Positions 24,829 through 36,010 of a stretch of DNA of 64,000 nt are shown one piece after another; within the stretch, counting starts at the first letter, position 1; every line of letters starts with the position of its first letter. The notes beneath the pieces are model-generated. The model searched no databases. It was not told where the DNA came from and was given only the letters and a program-made list of their open reading frames with translations. Both the position numbers and the translations under genes were made by a program. Source of the DNA: Dryococelus australis (lineage: Eukaryota; Arthropoda; Insecta; Phasmatodea; Phasmatidae); NCBI GenBank assembly GCA_029891345.1, contig CM056997.1, positions 213,071,212 through 213,135,211 of the forward strand. Reading direction: 5' to 3'.

Positions 24829-24839
24829 TAGCTTAACTT

Positions 24840-25098
24840 GGGGCCGCGGTGGCTGAGCGGTGAGCTGGCTCGCATCTCACCGAGGCTAACTATGTTCAAT
24901 CATCGGCCGGGTCACTTCCAGATTTTCGAATGTAGGAATCATGCTGTACGATGCCGCTGATCGGTGGGTTTTCTCGGAGATATCCTCTTTCTCCTGCCCT
25001 TTCATTCCGGTGCTACTCCATAGGCCTACTCACATTAGTCACCCCCATCGGCTCTCAAGACCTCGCTGTTAAGAGCCTCTCATATCTCTACATTCACT
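24840..25098 (+). mobile_element. tRNA-derived SINE (family A) with target-site duplication
   Basis: Begins GGGGCCGCGGTGGCTGAGCGG, which contains an A-box-like GTGGCTGAGCGG. A B-box-like GTTCAATCA follows about 45 bp on, and then a non-tRNA body ends in TCTCTACATTCAC. It is flanked by identical 11-mers TAGCTTAACTT at 24,829-24,839 and 25,099-25,109, so it was inserted by retroposition. Its body is shared with 35,775-36,010 and partly with 43,915-43,985. RNA polymerase III would read it from the internal boxes; a partner LINE would supply the enzymes. The exact duplication suggests a moderately young copy. Confidence 0.9.
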
Positions 25099-25109
25099 TA
25101 GCTTAACTT

Positions 25110-26060
25110 AAAATAACATTGGTAACTGTGAGAGCTATATAACTTCAAATCAAATGACAATTAATAACAGAAGAAAATACAACTAGGCTTATGCATTTTG
25201 ATATACAAGAAACTAACCTATATATGAACACAACAGACCATTCATATAGTTTCTCGCACTAACTACATCGCATAAACGTACGATCACGTGAAATGCTATA
25301 CAAGCAATCAAAAGGCCACTCATTGGAACAATACATTTGTTTCTTTCGCAGTTGGTTGACAACTTTTTGATATAACTTAGAAGACACTCAGCCAAATTTA
25401 AAAAGCTAAACAACGCATGTGAAATCATAGATGGCCACCGTTTGTTCATGACAAGCAGCCATTGTGTAGTTTGCTTTGGCTTACAAATTAGTGTGATTTC
25501 AGTCCACGGCTAATTAAATGCCCGAAGTTTCAAGGCCTGTATTTATTTGCCGTAATGGACTTAAAATTTTTTTTACTAATGTGTATGTAAAGTTAATCAA
25601 AAAACCAGCAGATTCTTGTTACTTTTGCGAGTCCAGGAGTTTTCTTAAATGAAAAATGACACTTCAGTAGCAAAAGGAGTGAATAAAAACATACGCATGT
25701 CAATAGAAAAACTGTCTTGCCGCAAAGGCAGCGGTCTATGAACAAACGATGACTGCTCGGGTATGCGAACAACGCTGTGAAGTCTAGTCTTTAAGGAAAT
25801 TAATTCACGTTTCAATGCTGTAAAACATTTCCGTATATTTGATGAAAAGCTTGCGGAAATGTACAGTGAATATACAAAAACACACTCCGTAATGTCGAAA
25901 AAAGGTTATGTGCTCCGGAAATACAAAATACATAACATCTCCATATTTCCTGTATATTTCGATTTCGGAAATTAACCATGTTTAGAGAACATGATGTACT
26001 TTTCGCAGTTGGAAGCAAAAATGTATTGCTCGTGTGAGTAGTAGTGCAGTGATGGTCCTA
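25110..26060. other. Non-coding stretch, nothing recognised
   Basis: No gene or repeat supported. The stretch ends at the long-TIR element. A CAGTGATGG at 26,047 resembles hAT ends but has no partner. Confidence 0.4.
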
Positions 26061-26069
26061 ATCGCATTT

Positions 26070-27705
26070 AATTAATCGGATAATCAATTTGATATCAAAT
26101 TGATTGATCGGATTAAGGATTAATCCAGTCTTAATCCGATCAAAATACCTGCTAATTTTAATCCGATAAAGTCAATGGGATTAAATTTGATTGATTACTT
26201 CAATAAAATTAATAAAATCAACCAATATTTTTTTTAATTTTGTGTGTAATGATAAGTTTACAGTTGGGTGCAATAGTGGACTAAGGGTCTTCATTATTTC
26301 TTTTTTTGGGGGTTGGGAGCGGCATGCTAGGTCCTCAACCTTGCAGCTCTGGTGTTGTATTGAGGTGTGATGTGTTGGGGAAGGGGTGTAGATATGTATT
26401 GTGTAATAGTAATTTTTTTATCTTATTAAGTATTTCATCTGGCAGGATATTGAGGGATAAGACGTGTGCTGCGATATCTGATTATAGACTGAGGGAATGG
26501 CGGATTTTGGAAAGACATATTTCTGCGAACTGAAATTATTAGGAAATATGTAAAGAAAGGCGATATATTTTATACAAAAGTAAATTTAACAAAAAGAGTC
26601 CTGAATAAGATTTATGTCCACAATGTCAGTTTCCTAACCCGTCCTGGATGTTAGGAATATAATTTATGACAAACAGCACATATTAAGTGTAGGAAATGAA
26701 AATAACATAAAAAATACGATTTATGGCCAAATACACAATAAATTTTTACAGATCCAATTAAAACGAACGCAACCACGTGACTATCACAAATCGATGAAAA
26801 TAATGTTTACCATACACGTACAATACAAAACAACGAACTTAAAAAAAATATGAACAACAATTTCCCTACAAATAAATAAAACGAATCATATACTAAGTAA
26901 TGTAAATACAAATTAAAAATGAATTACAAGCAACATAATATATTTCCACGTGAAAACTCAATGACCGGCGAAGCTATCTTGGTGTCATACAGAAATCAAG
27001 TCACAAGTTATTCATATAACGAAGGCAAAACACTAATACCATATCAATATATAATTTAAAGCAGACTAAATTACACGAATCAAATACTTTGGAAACGCAA
27101 ACAAATTACGAACCTATTTCCACCTCAATTCCCTGCGCAGCTATCCTGGTATTATAAAGTATGCAAATAGTTAATCTAAATTCCCTATCAATATATAATT
27201 TAAGGCAGAATAAATTACACGACTTGTCCTACAACACAACTGTTTAAGTAGGCACGTACATTACAACTGAAAATGTTTTTAATATAATACATGTTCGTTC
27301 GCTTGGGAGGTTGGTGTAGGAATGAGTCCAGAGTAGCTCTTGTCAATTATAATCTGAGTAAGGTTTTGGGGGCAAACACACACCTGATTCGGCAGCGATC
27401 GGAACGTCGACTAAGGTTATGACGGACATTACGTTGTATAGAACACATAACAAATGTCTTACAATGCTGTAATATGTCAAATTTAGCGATAGTTGGGAAA
27501 ATACCCTATTTAAACTATTTGCAAGGAAAATAGTGGCCATTTTTTATTCTAATATTCTATAATAAGGGTAGTAAATTCCGATTGCCAACAAATTATTAAC
27601 TTTGTAAAAAGATACCTAAAACAAATAACATAATTCCATACAACTTATGCAATCCACATAACGAATTATTAAACAAAATTTATTGGGAAAAATAAATTCG
27701 TATTA
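26070..27705 (+). repeat. Left arm of the long-TIR element
   Basis: Shares with the right arm, in inverse order, GGATTAAGGATTAATCC, GTGTTGGGGAAGGGGTGTA, the GTCAGTTTCCTAACCCGTCC/GGACGGGTTAGGAACTGA pair, TATGACGGACATTACGTTGT and ATTCCGATTGCCAACAAATT. The strand is A/C-rich while the right arm is T/G-rich, as expected for inverted copies. Confidence 0.85.
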
Positions 27706-28330
27706 CATACATACATTTAAAACAGAACATATTTCAACACCGTTAAGACAAGCCATGCTTCAAAAGATACGCACACAGTAGCGAGGGGAAGGATCAGCTC
27801 CGATAACCGTAGATCAACAAATGGCAGCAAGTGCATACAGAACTGTATTTATACCCCTAGCACCCTCCCTTGTCGTATAATTTATTTGTCGCTATTTGAC
27901 TCAAATCTGTTTAATCGGAAAATTGTGTATTTGAAACTTTTTTTTAACTATAATTTAATTTAACACAAATTTGCAGAATTAGAAGTGTTCTTTTACAACC
28001 AGAGGCATTTTTAACCTTTAGAGTGCATACTTTGAAATGTAATTTGGAATATGCGTATTTATTCGGTTTTAAGCGATTAGATTCATTTTGAATTATGTTC
28101 TTTTTTACCAATTTAGTATACGATGGAGCTTTTCAACCTAGAATGTAAAGCAGTTTTACTAGATTGGAAACATTTTTGTATCCTTTTTACATACACAAAC
28201 GAATTTCTGTGTGGAATATAATTTAATTATATATTTTTTAAAGAATTATCAAGCATTATGTGATTCGGTCATTATACCTTGATGGAATTTTATTTACATC
28301 TATTATTTTTAATGGTTTATAAGGTTACTG
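27706..28330. other. Interior of the long-TIR element, unassigned
   Basis: AT-rich, without an open frame of note. Confidence 0.4.
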
Positions 28331-28336
28331 ACTTAC

Positions 28337-28475
28337 AAACTAGGTTACAATCATAGATGCTTTATCAGGGATTCGATCCTTTAAACTAGATTACAATCAT
28401 CCATGCCTCACCTGGGGTTCGAACCCAGAACCTCCAAACTATAGCATAATCCAACTACTCTACGGTGGTCGGCGA
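28337..28475 (-). mobile_element. tRNA-derived SINE remnant (family B) with duplicated B-box segment
   Basis: On the minus strand GGGTTCGAACCCC is a perfect pol III B box, preceded by a tRNA-like body with GTAGAGTAGTTGG as a possible A box. The B-box-bearing segment of about 46 bp occurs twice (28,337-28,381 and 28,383-28,428), sharing AAACTAGRTTACAATCAT. A related remnant lies at 51,525-51,610. It is not a working tRNA: the acceptor and anticodon arms do not pair. Confidence 0.65.
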
Positions 28476-29284
28476 AATGAATGAACTATTTTTGTGTAAT
28501 ATTAATGATATCATAATTTAGATTTTCAATTGATTTACATTTAATTATTATAAGATAATTTAAATACGCGATTATGGAAATAGCCTCTGTATATGCGATA
28601 GAGCTGTGTGTAACGGGGTTGTGACTGACAAAGTGACCAGGAAACGTATATGAAGAATTCAAAAAACGCACTCAGCTACGTTATTAGAATGTCGCCTGAA
28701 CAGGCTACAGAGTAGCAGTGACAATTCTTATGTCGCTGTGGTAAATTCATTGTTGGTCGTTTGGTCTCCGAAGGTTCATAACTGCGAACAAAGTTTGAGA
28801 AGCGGCTGGGGGAATGGTGTTAGCTGGTAGGAGCTGTCTGCCAGTGGACATTGTGTAGCGAGGAGCATTGTCTTCCGACTCGGTTAAACATTGATATTTA
28901 CGAGGCTCTGCTCTCGACTTGAACAAAATCAGGTTTTCATCGATTGCACATATGTTTCTGCCTAGTATCCTAGTATGCCGACTGTGTATGTTACTTCCGA
29001 AATATAAGCAAACACAAACACATTTATTTCAATGAAATGAATATGACAAGTTTCAACACGTAATAAATACTTGGGTATATTATAAAGTTAGTTACGGAAA
29101 CGAATACTTTCTCAATGGATAAGCGTTTAGAGTGTTCGGTTCCCGAATTTTCCCTCTGGCTTTTTCATTACAACAGTCGTTCGTGTTAATGAACATAGTT
29201 TTTTTTTTTTTTTTTTTTTTTTGGCAGAAACCAAACATCTTTTAACTCATTGCGACATACTTTTTTTTAGAAACTTTAATAAGA

Positions 29285-29360
<76 letters not shown>

Positions 29361-30390
29361 ATATCTTATTGAACAAGTTAATACCTTCTTCTCTCTCAAG
29401 GCAACATGCAATTCACAGTTGTAAAGGGATTTAATAAATAAAGGTACGAATTAATTAATTTTACAACATGTTCATTGGCAAAAATTAGGAAACTACAGTA
29501 TGTCTTGAAACATAGCAAATACGTTAACAAAGACAATATAAGGTGCTACATAGATAGCAAATCGTTTTTACTACAGGATGTATAAAAATGTATACACCAT
29601 TTTACACAGCAAACACAATTTACACAAGCTGTTTCAAAAATCATACCACAACCAAGTATAGGCTGATTCACAATAATATATACCAAAAATGTTAATCCTT
29701 GTTAAACATTATAGGGTATTTCATAAACATAGATACCAAAAGTATTAATACTCGATACACATTATAGAGTGACAGTTCCTTATTCCTCAAAATCATTCCT
29801 CAAAACCCATCCTTATTCCTCAAAAAAAACCTACTTTATTCCTCAAATAATACTCCTTTACCATTTAAACATTTTGTCAACCAAATTCGAACAACTTAAT
29901 CCGTTTAAGAAATACATATTACTTTAAATTGTAACATATTCTTATTATGCAATGTTTATTTGAAATAATTCTTACAAATGTTAATTTGAAATAATTACTT
30001 TTTTCAATTAAGTTGTATGGTTAAATAAATTTATTATCATATTTTAAAAAAAATATGCTCTCTTCATACTTTTCTGGTGTTTGCAGATAATAAATCATTC
30101 GATGAATCCACATTCTTGAAGTATACCAATAATCGAAAACATTTCTTTCATGCTCGAGTATTTCCTGTGTTTAAGCAAATACCTGAGTCTGTTTTAAAGT
30201 TCGTTGGAATTTTCGGAAAGTATGTAGTCATTATTCACAGCACTTGTTGAATGTATGTCTTCAACACTATCGCTGACATCGTCAATGTTTTATTCACTTT
30301 CTGTTTTATCATAAATATCGTCATTACTTTGCTTTGAAGGTGGCGTAAATGTCATATTATCCGATTCTATGACACACAGATTATTTTTTC
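28476..30390. other. Interior of the long-TIR element: microsatellite and unassigned DNA
   Basis: A T-run at 29,200-29,222 and a (CT)n microsatellite at 29,289-29,357 stand out. From about 29,775 to 29,860 the word TTATTCCTCAAAA recurs irregularly. No gene is recognised. Confidence 0.5.
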
Positions 30391-30393
30391 TAA

Positions 30394-30699
30394 TTACATT
30401 AGTATCCTTTGCTTATGTGATATGAAGTACATTTCGTTTCTCGGTAGGAGATTATTTTTACAGATCTTGATATGACGATTCAAGTTATCGATTCGTGCGA
30501 ACTGCCAAAAACAGGTTTTGCAGTTAAGAATACCCCGAGATACATTCTTGAAACATTTACTCTTCTCGCGTCTACAAGCATTGTAAGTGAGCATGTATAT
30601 TTTCTGCAGTATTTGCATTGTAGTTGATTCAGTGAGAGATCCGCCTCCATTTGCATCAAGGTTGACTTGTGTGATCACCCTTTGGTGATAGAATGACAA
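30394..30699 (-). CDS. 101-codon ORF with a C2HC finger-like motif
   Basis: The frame contains LNCKTCFWQFARIDNLNRH followed by IKIC. Two Cys two residues apart, a Phe and Leu at C2H2-like spacing, one His and then Cys give the shape of a single C2HC/C2H2 zinc finger of the nucleic-acid-binding kind. It lies near the centre of the long-TIR element and on its minus strand. It may be a fragment of the element's own protein or of an unrelated gene. There are no other domains and no close upstream promoter signal. One finger-like motif can arise by chance, so support is weak. Confidence 0.3.
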   Translation of the reverse strand: MSFYHQRVITQVNLDANGGGSLTESTTMQILQKIYMLTYNACRREKSKCFKNVSRGILNCKTCFWQFARIDNLNRHIKICKNNLLPRNEMYFISHKQRILM

Positions 30700-32520
30700 C
30701 TAACTGGTTTCTGTATAAATGTATTGTTTTATACAGTAGCAGGTTTAATTAATTTTGATCAAATATCTTCTACTCTAATAATTGTATGATAATTGTGGAA
30801 TTATGCATACTAATTCACCATGTGGTTAAATCTAGATATATTAAAAGGAATACGTTCCCTTGTATTTGGAATTTTATTATCGGTACGTCTTTAACTGATA
30901 TTGGATTAAAAATTAATAAAGAATAATTTAATTTTAGGAATGTAAAATGGTGAGATGGCTTTGGAAGTATTTTGTAGCGAATGTTTAAAGACTTTGTTTT
31001 CTGAAACGATTGTGTTAGTCGAAGGCTAGTCTGTTGAGTAATCCTTTTGGCGCTGGGCTTGTCTTAACAGTGTTTGAAATATGTTCTGTTTTAAACGTAT
31101 GTATGTGTTACACCCCTTTAGGGCATAGCAGGGCTAAAGGAAGGAGAGGAGAGGGACGCACACCATTAAAAAACTCAAAAAAGCATGGACACAATAATTC
31201 CAAAATCAATACCAATATATTGAAGCCTATCTATGCATTATCACCAAGAACAACAACTGTGCAACTTGATTTAAAAAATATAAATTGCATCTGTAAATTT
31301 CGTTGCTTACTACCAATCGGTGATCTAGGGGAAGGAGAGAACACACATGCAGGGGGATATTAATATATCCTGAGAAAACACCTAACCTGAATAAACACTT
31401 GTGAAATCCGATTATAAAACTTAAATTTACTCCTTAAATAAAGCAAGTACCATTACAACTTTAAAAATAAAAGTACGCGTGATGATTCACTAAAAAGTAC
31501 AACATGGAATACTTATTTGAAGAGCACCATTGGGAAGAAGCAAAAACCCTCATTACACTTAACCATAAGCATAAAGTCACGCCATTAAATATCCTTTAAA
31601 AAAATCGTAGTCCAGGAGACCATTCCTACAGCACGCCAAAAACAAAATAAGAATCCACCTCTTACAAACATTCCCATAAAGTACCATATTGAAAATTCAC
31701 ACAATCAAGACAGTGAAGAAACACTTCCCTACAAAAATCCACATATACAAAAATCGCATAAAAATACACTACTAAAAGGAAAGCACTACCCCCAGCATAA
31801 CAACAACTAAGTTCATTGCAATACTTAATTTGAGTAGTATTCATATTACGCTAAAACACGTCTAGCATGCTGAAGCCCCGAAGTACGAAGTAGTGTAGAC
31901 ATGATCTATCGTCTGCCAGCCCGCGCAACGCGAAGAGGAACACTTGCTCGGGCTGGGGACGAACATTTATACGGGAAAACGCTGCTCGGGAAGGTTAAGG
32001 AGGCGGCGGGAATAGCGGAGAGGCGTATGGAAGGTGTCAGAGTGTGCGAGGCTGAACTCTTTACCAGTAGTAGCCACCAGACAGCGCTCGGCCGAGCCAG
32101 GAGCGCCGCGCGCCTCTCTTCAGTATAGCTCAGCGATTGGAAGCGTTCAGACGTATGTTACCAACGGCGGGGGGAAGAAAAACAAAGTACCTTTTTCTGC
32201 AGCAAAAATATTGCCTCTTCAAATAGTAACCCCACTTCAAACAAAATAGCAGTTTGTTAATCTGGGCTACCAAATACAGACGTGGCAAATAACCAAGCAG
32301 ACTTGCTAACCATGTTCATTAACGTCATGTAGTTCTGTAAACACGCCAATTCCATAATAGCAGCATTTAATCATACTCCAGGAAATTGTAAGCATCACAC
32401 ATTTCACCAGCTGGCAGGACGAAAAATAAATCGTTCTGGCAGGACATTCTGTGGCAAGACAGGAGAATTCGCAGACAATTGCTTGATTTTGCTAAGTGAC
32501 ACACGTGTCAGACTTGATGC
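30700..32520. other. Interior of the long-TIR element, with a GC-rich block
   Basis: Mostly A/C-rich without clear coding. 31,890-32,170 is markedly GC/CpG-rich (GCTCGGGCTGGGGACG, CGGCCGAGCC), and a TTTATACGGG lies at 31,967. It looks like a promoter or 5' exon region in composition only. Confidence 0.35.
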
Positions 32521-32524
32521 AGGG

Positions 32525-35500
32525 CTTCATATGTAATACGAATTTCATTTTTCCCAGTAAATTTTGTTTGATAATTCGTTATGTCGATTGCATAAGTTAA
32601 ATTGAATAATTTTATTGTTTTAGGTAACTCTTTATGATGTAAATAATTTGTTGGCAATCGGAATTTATTATCCCACTCACAGAGTATTAGAATCCAAAAT
32701 GGCCCATGTTTTCCTTGAAATTTGATTTAAATAAGATTTTTTCTTCAAATATCGTTAAATTTGACATATTGCAGCTCCGATAGATGTCATTTCAGCCTAG
32801 ATACGTGGTATTTCATTAATATTATGTCGAAACATATTATTTTTAAATAAAATAAATTTATATTTGTTCAAGTATACACATTTCTGGTAGACGAGGTAGC
32901 CGAAAATCTTGCATGGAAACTTTATTTTCACGTGCATGAAACTTTGCTTGCAGCAAATATAACTAACATTTCGTCTCATTGATAAATATATTCATAAAAA
33001 AAAGTATTTCATTTCATCGGATTCATAAAACATATTTGACAGTTGGAATATGTACGCACGTACTGTGTCTTGGATTGTAATAGTTGGAACCTATGACTTA
33101 TGTATAGTCTACATATAATAATTTTAAAATACTTTGACAACTGTGTACTTTGAATCACGTAAAACTTATTTGGTGCAATATCTCGTGTGTTTGGTATGTG
33201 TGAAAATATTCGTAGTTTACTGGATTTATTTTCTAGAATTGTATTTCTGTGGGATTTTAAAATTAATAACTTTACTAGAAAACAGAGTATAATTTTGTGG
33301 TTTAAAATTTTTGGAATTTTTTCATTTAATGAAAAATCATACTTAAATGTTAGTGTTGAGGTAATAATTTTTCAGTGCAATTTTCTGTATATTTACTTGT
33401 TATATTATCTTCGCTGGAAGTAAACTTTTAGACACTTGAGAAACGAGATGCGAAAATGTTATCAAACATTCCTTGGCACAAATGTTTGGAGGGTAATGAC
33501 CTGCTCCAGGCGTCAGAATAGGGGACGGGATGGGTGGGAATTAACAGTTCCTCTCACGGAAACACCAACGCAGACAGGCAAAGGCATTTCTTCTTGACTG
33601 GAGTCATATTTAGTTTCTCAAAAACCCTTGACTTGAGCACAGGGCAGAGCTCCTTCTCGACTGGCGCAATATTTAGTTTCACGACAAACTTTGACTTAAA
33701 TGCAGAGTAGAGCTCCGGAGATCAAACATGCGTGTACTTTCATATCCTATCCTTCGTAAATTTGAAGGCGCTAATAATCATATCGGAAAAAGTAAATTCC
33801 TTTTCTGAAATTTTTAATCGATGCCTTTAAAAAGTGTTTCGTACACGATGCGGGACTTGGTGAGATTTCGACGGAAGGTGTGTTACAAAAAATAATTTAT
33901 CGCAATAGGGAAGATTATTCGAATCGATAAACTGTGTTTACGTGTGTCTATTATTTTTTAAACGTAAGTTATTGTTGATTTAAAACAATTTTATAGTTTT
34001 TTTTTCCAAGGAAGTGCCTGGACTGTTTAATTCAAGTCGTTCGGATAATATACATAGATTTATTAATTTTGTGACAAATTTATATGTAATTTTTCATTCG
34101 GATAGGGTTTGTAAATGTTAATTTCCGAAGCTGGTCTCCCGAAACTGAAACAGAAGTTGTGTTAAAAATCAATTACTTTTTAAATCTTGGAAATGGGGTA
34201 AGTTTTTCTTTGCGATTCGATATTTGTTTCTGTGTTTAAATTTCATTTCAAACATTTAACGTTGAGGGAAACGTGATTTAATTGTTCGTGGAAAATAATA
34301 ATAACTCATTAAAAGTAGATTGAAAAGGAAATAGTTGTTACAACTCTTTTGCGTTGTAAGACATTTATTTGTTATGTGTTCTATACAACGTAATGTCCGT
34401 CATAACCTTAGTCGACGTTCTGACGTTCACCGGAAATGCTACACTCGACTCATTTCTACAGCAACCTCCCGAGCGAACAGGCGAGTATTAAATTTAAAAC
34501 ATTTAAAGTTGTAAGGTATGTGTCTACTCTAAACAGTTTTGTTGTAGGACTAGTGTGGTTTAGTTAAAGTCGTGTAGTTTATTCTATCTTAAATTATGTA
34601 CATTGATAGGGAATTTAGATTAACTAGCTGCATTCTTTATAATGCCAGGATAGCTGGGCCTGTCATTGACGTGGAAATAGGTTCTTTAATTCGTTTATTA
34701 TTCCACAGTATTTCATTTGTGTCATTTAGTCTGTCTTAAATTATATATTGAGAGGGTAATAGTTTTTCGCCTTCGTTGTACGTATAACTCGTTATTTGAT
34801 TTCTGTATGACACCAAGATAGCCGGACCGGTCATTGATTTTTCATGTGGAGATATACTCTGTTGCCTGTACTTCGTTTGTAATTTGTATTTGCGATTACT
34901 TTATATTTGATTCGTTTCATTTATTTGTAGGGAAATAGTTGTTTGTATTTTTTTAAAAGTTCGTTGTTTCGTCTAGTACGCGTATCGTAAACATTATTTT
35001 TATCAACTTGTGATAGTCACGTAGTTGCTTTCGTTTTAATTGGATTTGTAAACATTCATTGTATATTTGGGCATAAATAGTATTCTTTTCGTTATTTTCA
35101 TTTCGGCCACTTCATATCTTCTGTTTGTCACAAATTATATTCCTAAGTTACAGGACGGGTTAGGAACTGATGTTGTGGACGTAAATCGTATTCAGGTGTC
35201 TTTTCGTTTACTTGATTTTTCTGTAAAAATATTTTTTCTTTCATTATGTATTTCATAATAATTTTATTTCGCAGAAATACACCTTTCCAAATTCTGCCAT
35301 AACCTCAGTCTATAATAAGATATCGCTGCATGTGTCTTATTCCTCAGTCACCTGCCATACTAAATACTCAATAATATAAAAATAATTCATATTGCACAAT
35401 ACCTATATACACCCCTTCCCCAACACATCACACCTCAGTACAATAGCAGTGTTCCAAGGGTGAAGTTTTTACCATCATGATCCCAACCAAAATAATTAAG

Positions 35501-35732
35501 GCCCTTAGCATAGTCTTGCATCAACCTCTACACTTATCAATTCAAACAAAATTAAAAAAAAATCATTTGATTGTGCTAATTAATTTTATAAAATTAATCA
35601 ATCAATAAAATTTCGTCTCATTCATTTTATGCGATTAAGATTAGCGTATTAGAAATTTTGATAGGAGTAAGATCGGATTAATCCTTAATCCGATAAATGT
35701 ATTTGATATCAAATTGATAATCCGATTAATCA
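32525..35732 (-). repeat. Right arm of the long-TIR element
   Basis: Inverse partner of 26,070-27,705, with an additional 1.6-kb block (32,775-34,353) absent from the left arm. Within that block, GGAAATGGGGTAAGTTTTTC (about 34,188) parallels GGAAATGGGCTAAGTTGTTC at 47,617, at nearly the same distance from the end (about 1.55 and 1.58 kb). The block is therefore original to the family rather than a later insertion. Confidence 0.75.
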
Positions 35733-35774
35733 AAAGCTATTCTGCCGGAAGTAACTTTGACTCCGTCACCGCTA

Positions 35775-36010
35775 GGGGCCGCTGTGGTGAAGTGATCAGA
35801 CTACTCACCTCCCACCAAGGCGAACCGTGCTCGATTCCCAGCGCGGTCGCTGCACGGATTTCTGCTCGTGGGAATCGTGCAGGACGATGCCCCTGATCGG
35901 TAGTTGTTTACGGACTCTCCCGTTTCCCCCGCCCTTGCATTCCGGTGCCACTCACTCCATACTCACCTCGCGTCACCCTCATGGGTTATCAAGAATACTT
36001 ACTTGGTCAC
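35775..36010 (+). mobile_element. tRNA-derived SINE (family A), second copy
   Basis: Same order of blocks as the copy at 24,840: GGGGCCGCTGTGG, a B-box-like GCTCGATTCCC, GGAATCGTGCAGGACGATGC and GCATTCCGGTGCCACTC. It is diverged, without a clear target duplication, and lies about 40 bp outside the long-TIR element's right end. Confidence 0.8.

Larger units (their letters stand above)
26070..35732. mobile_element. Element with kilobase-long terminal inverted repeats, family unknown
   Basis: A 9.7-kb unit. The left arm 26,070-27,705 is found inverted in two blocks on the right: 26,070-27,465 against about 34,354-35,732, and 27,465-27,705 against about 32,525-32,775. The extra 1.6 kb on the right (32,775-34,353) has colinear similarity to another family arm at 46.4-49.2 kb, so the left arm has probably lost it. 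The ends are built of GATTAATC/GGATTA words around a palindromic TTGATATCAA. The centre, 27,705-32,525, has no recognised transposase. No target duplication is evident. A fold-back transposon or a segmental palindrome are both possible. Confidence 0.7.

Noticed and set aside
26047-26055. hAT-type end CAGTGATGG before the long-TIR element
   Set aside because: No matching inverse end at the right side and no 8-bp target duplication.
28395-28475. tRNA gene on the minus strand
   Set aside because: A good B box, but arms do not form a cloverleaf and the segment is duplicated; treated as a SINE.
29221-29424. Leu-Ser repeat frame
   Set aside because: Translation of the (CT)n microsatellite.
31901-32249. 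Overlapping plus frames in the GC-rich block
   Set aside because: GC-rich DNA has few stops; no domain or codon pattern supports coding.
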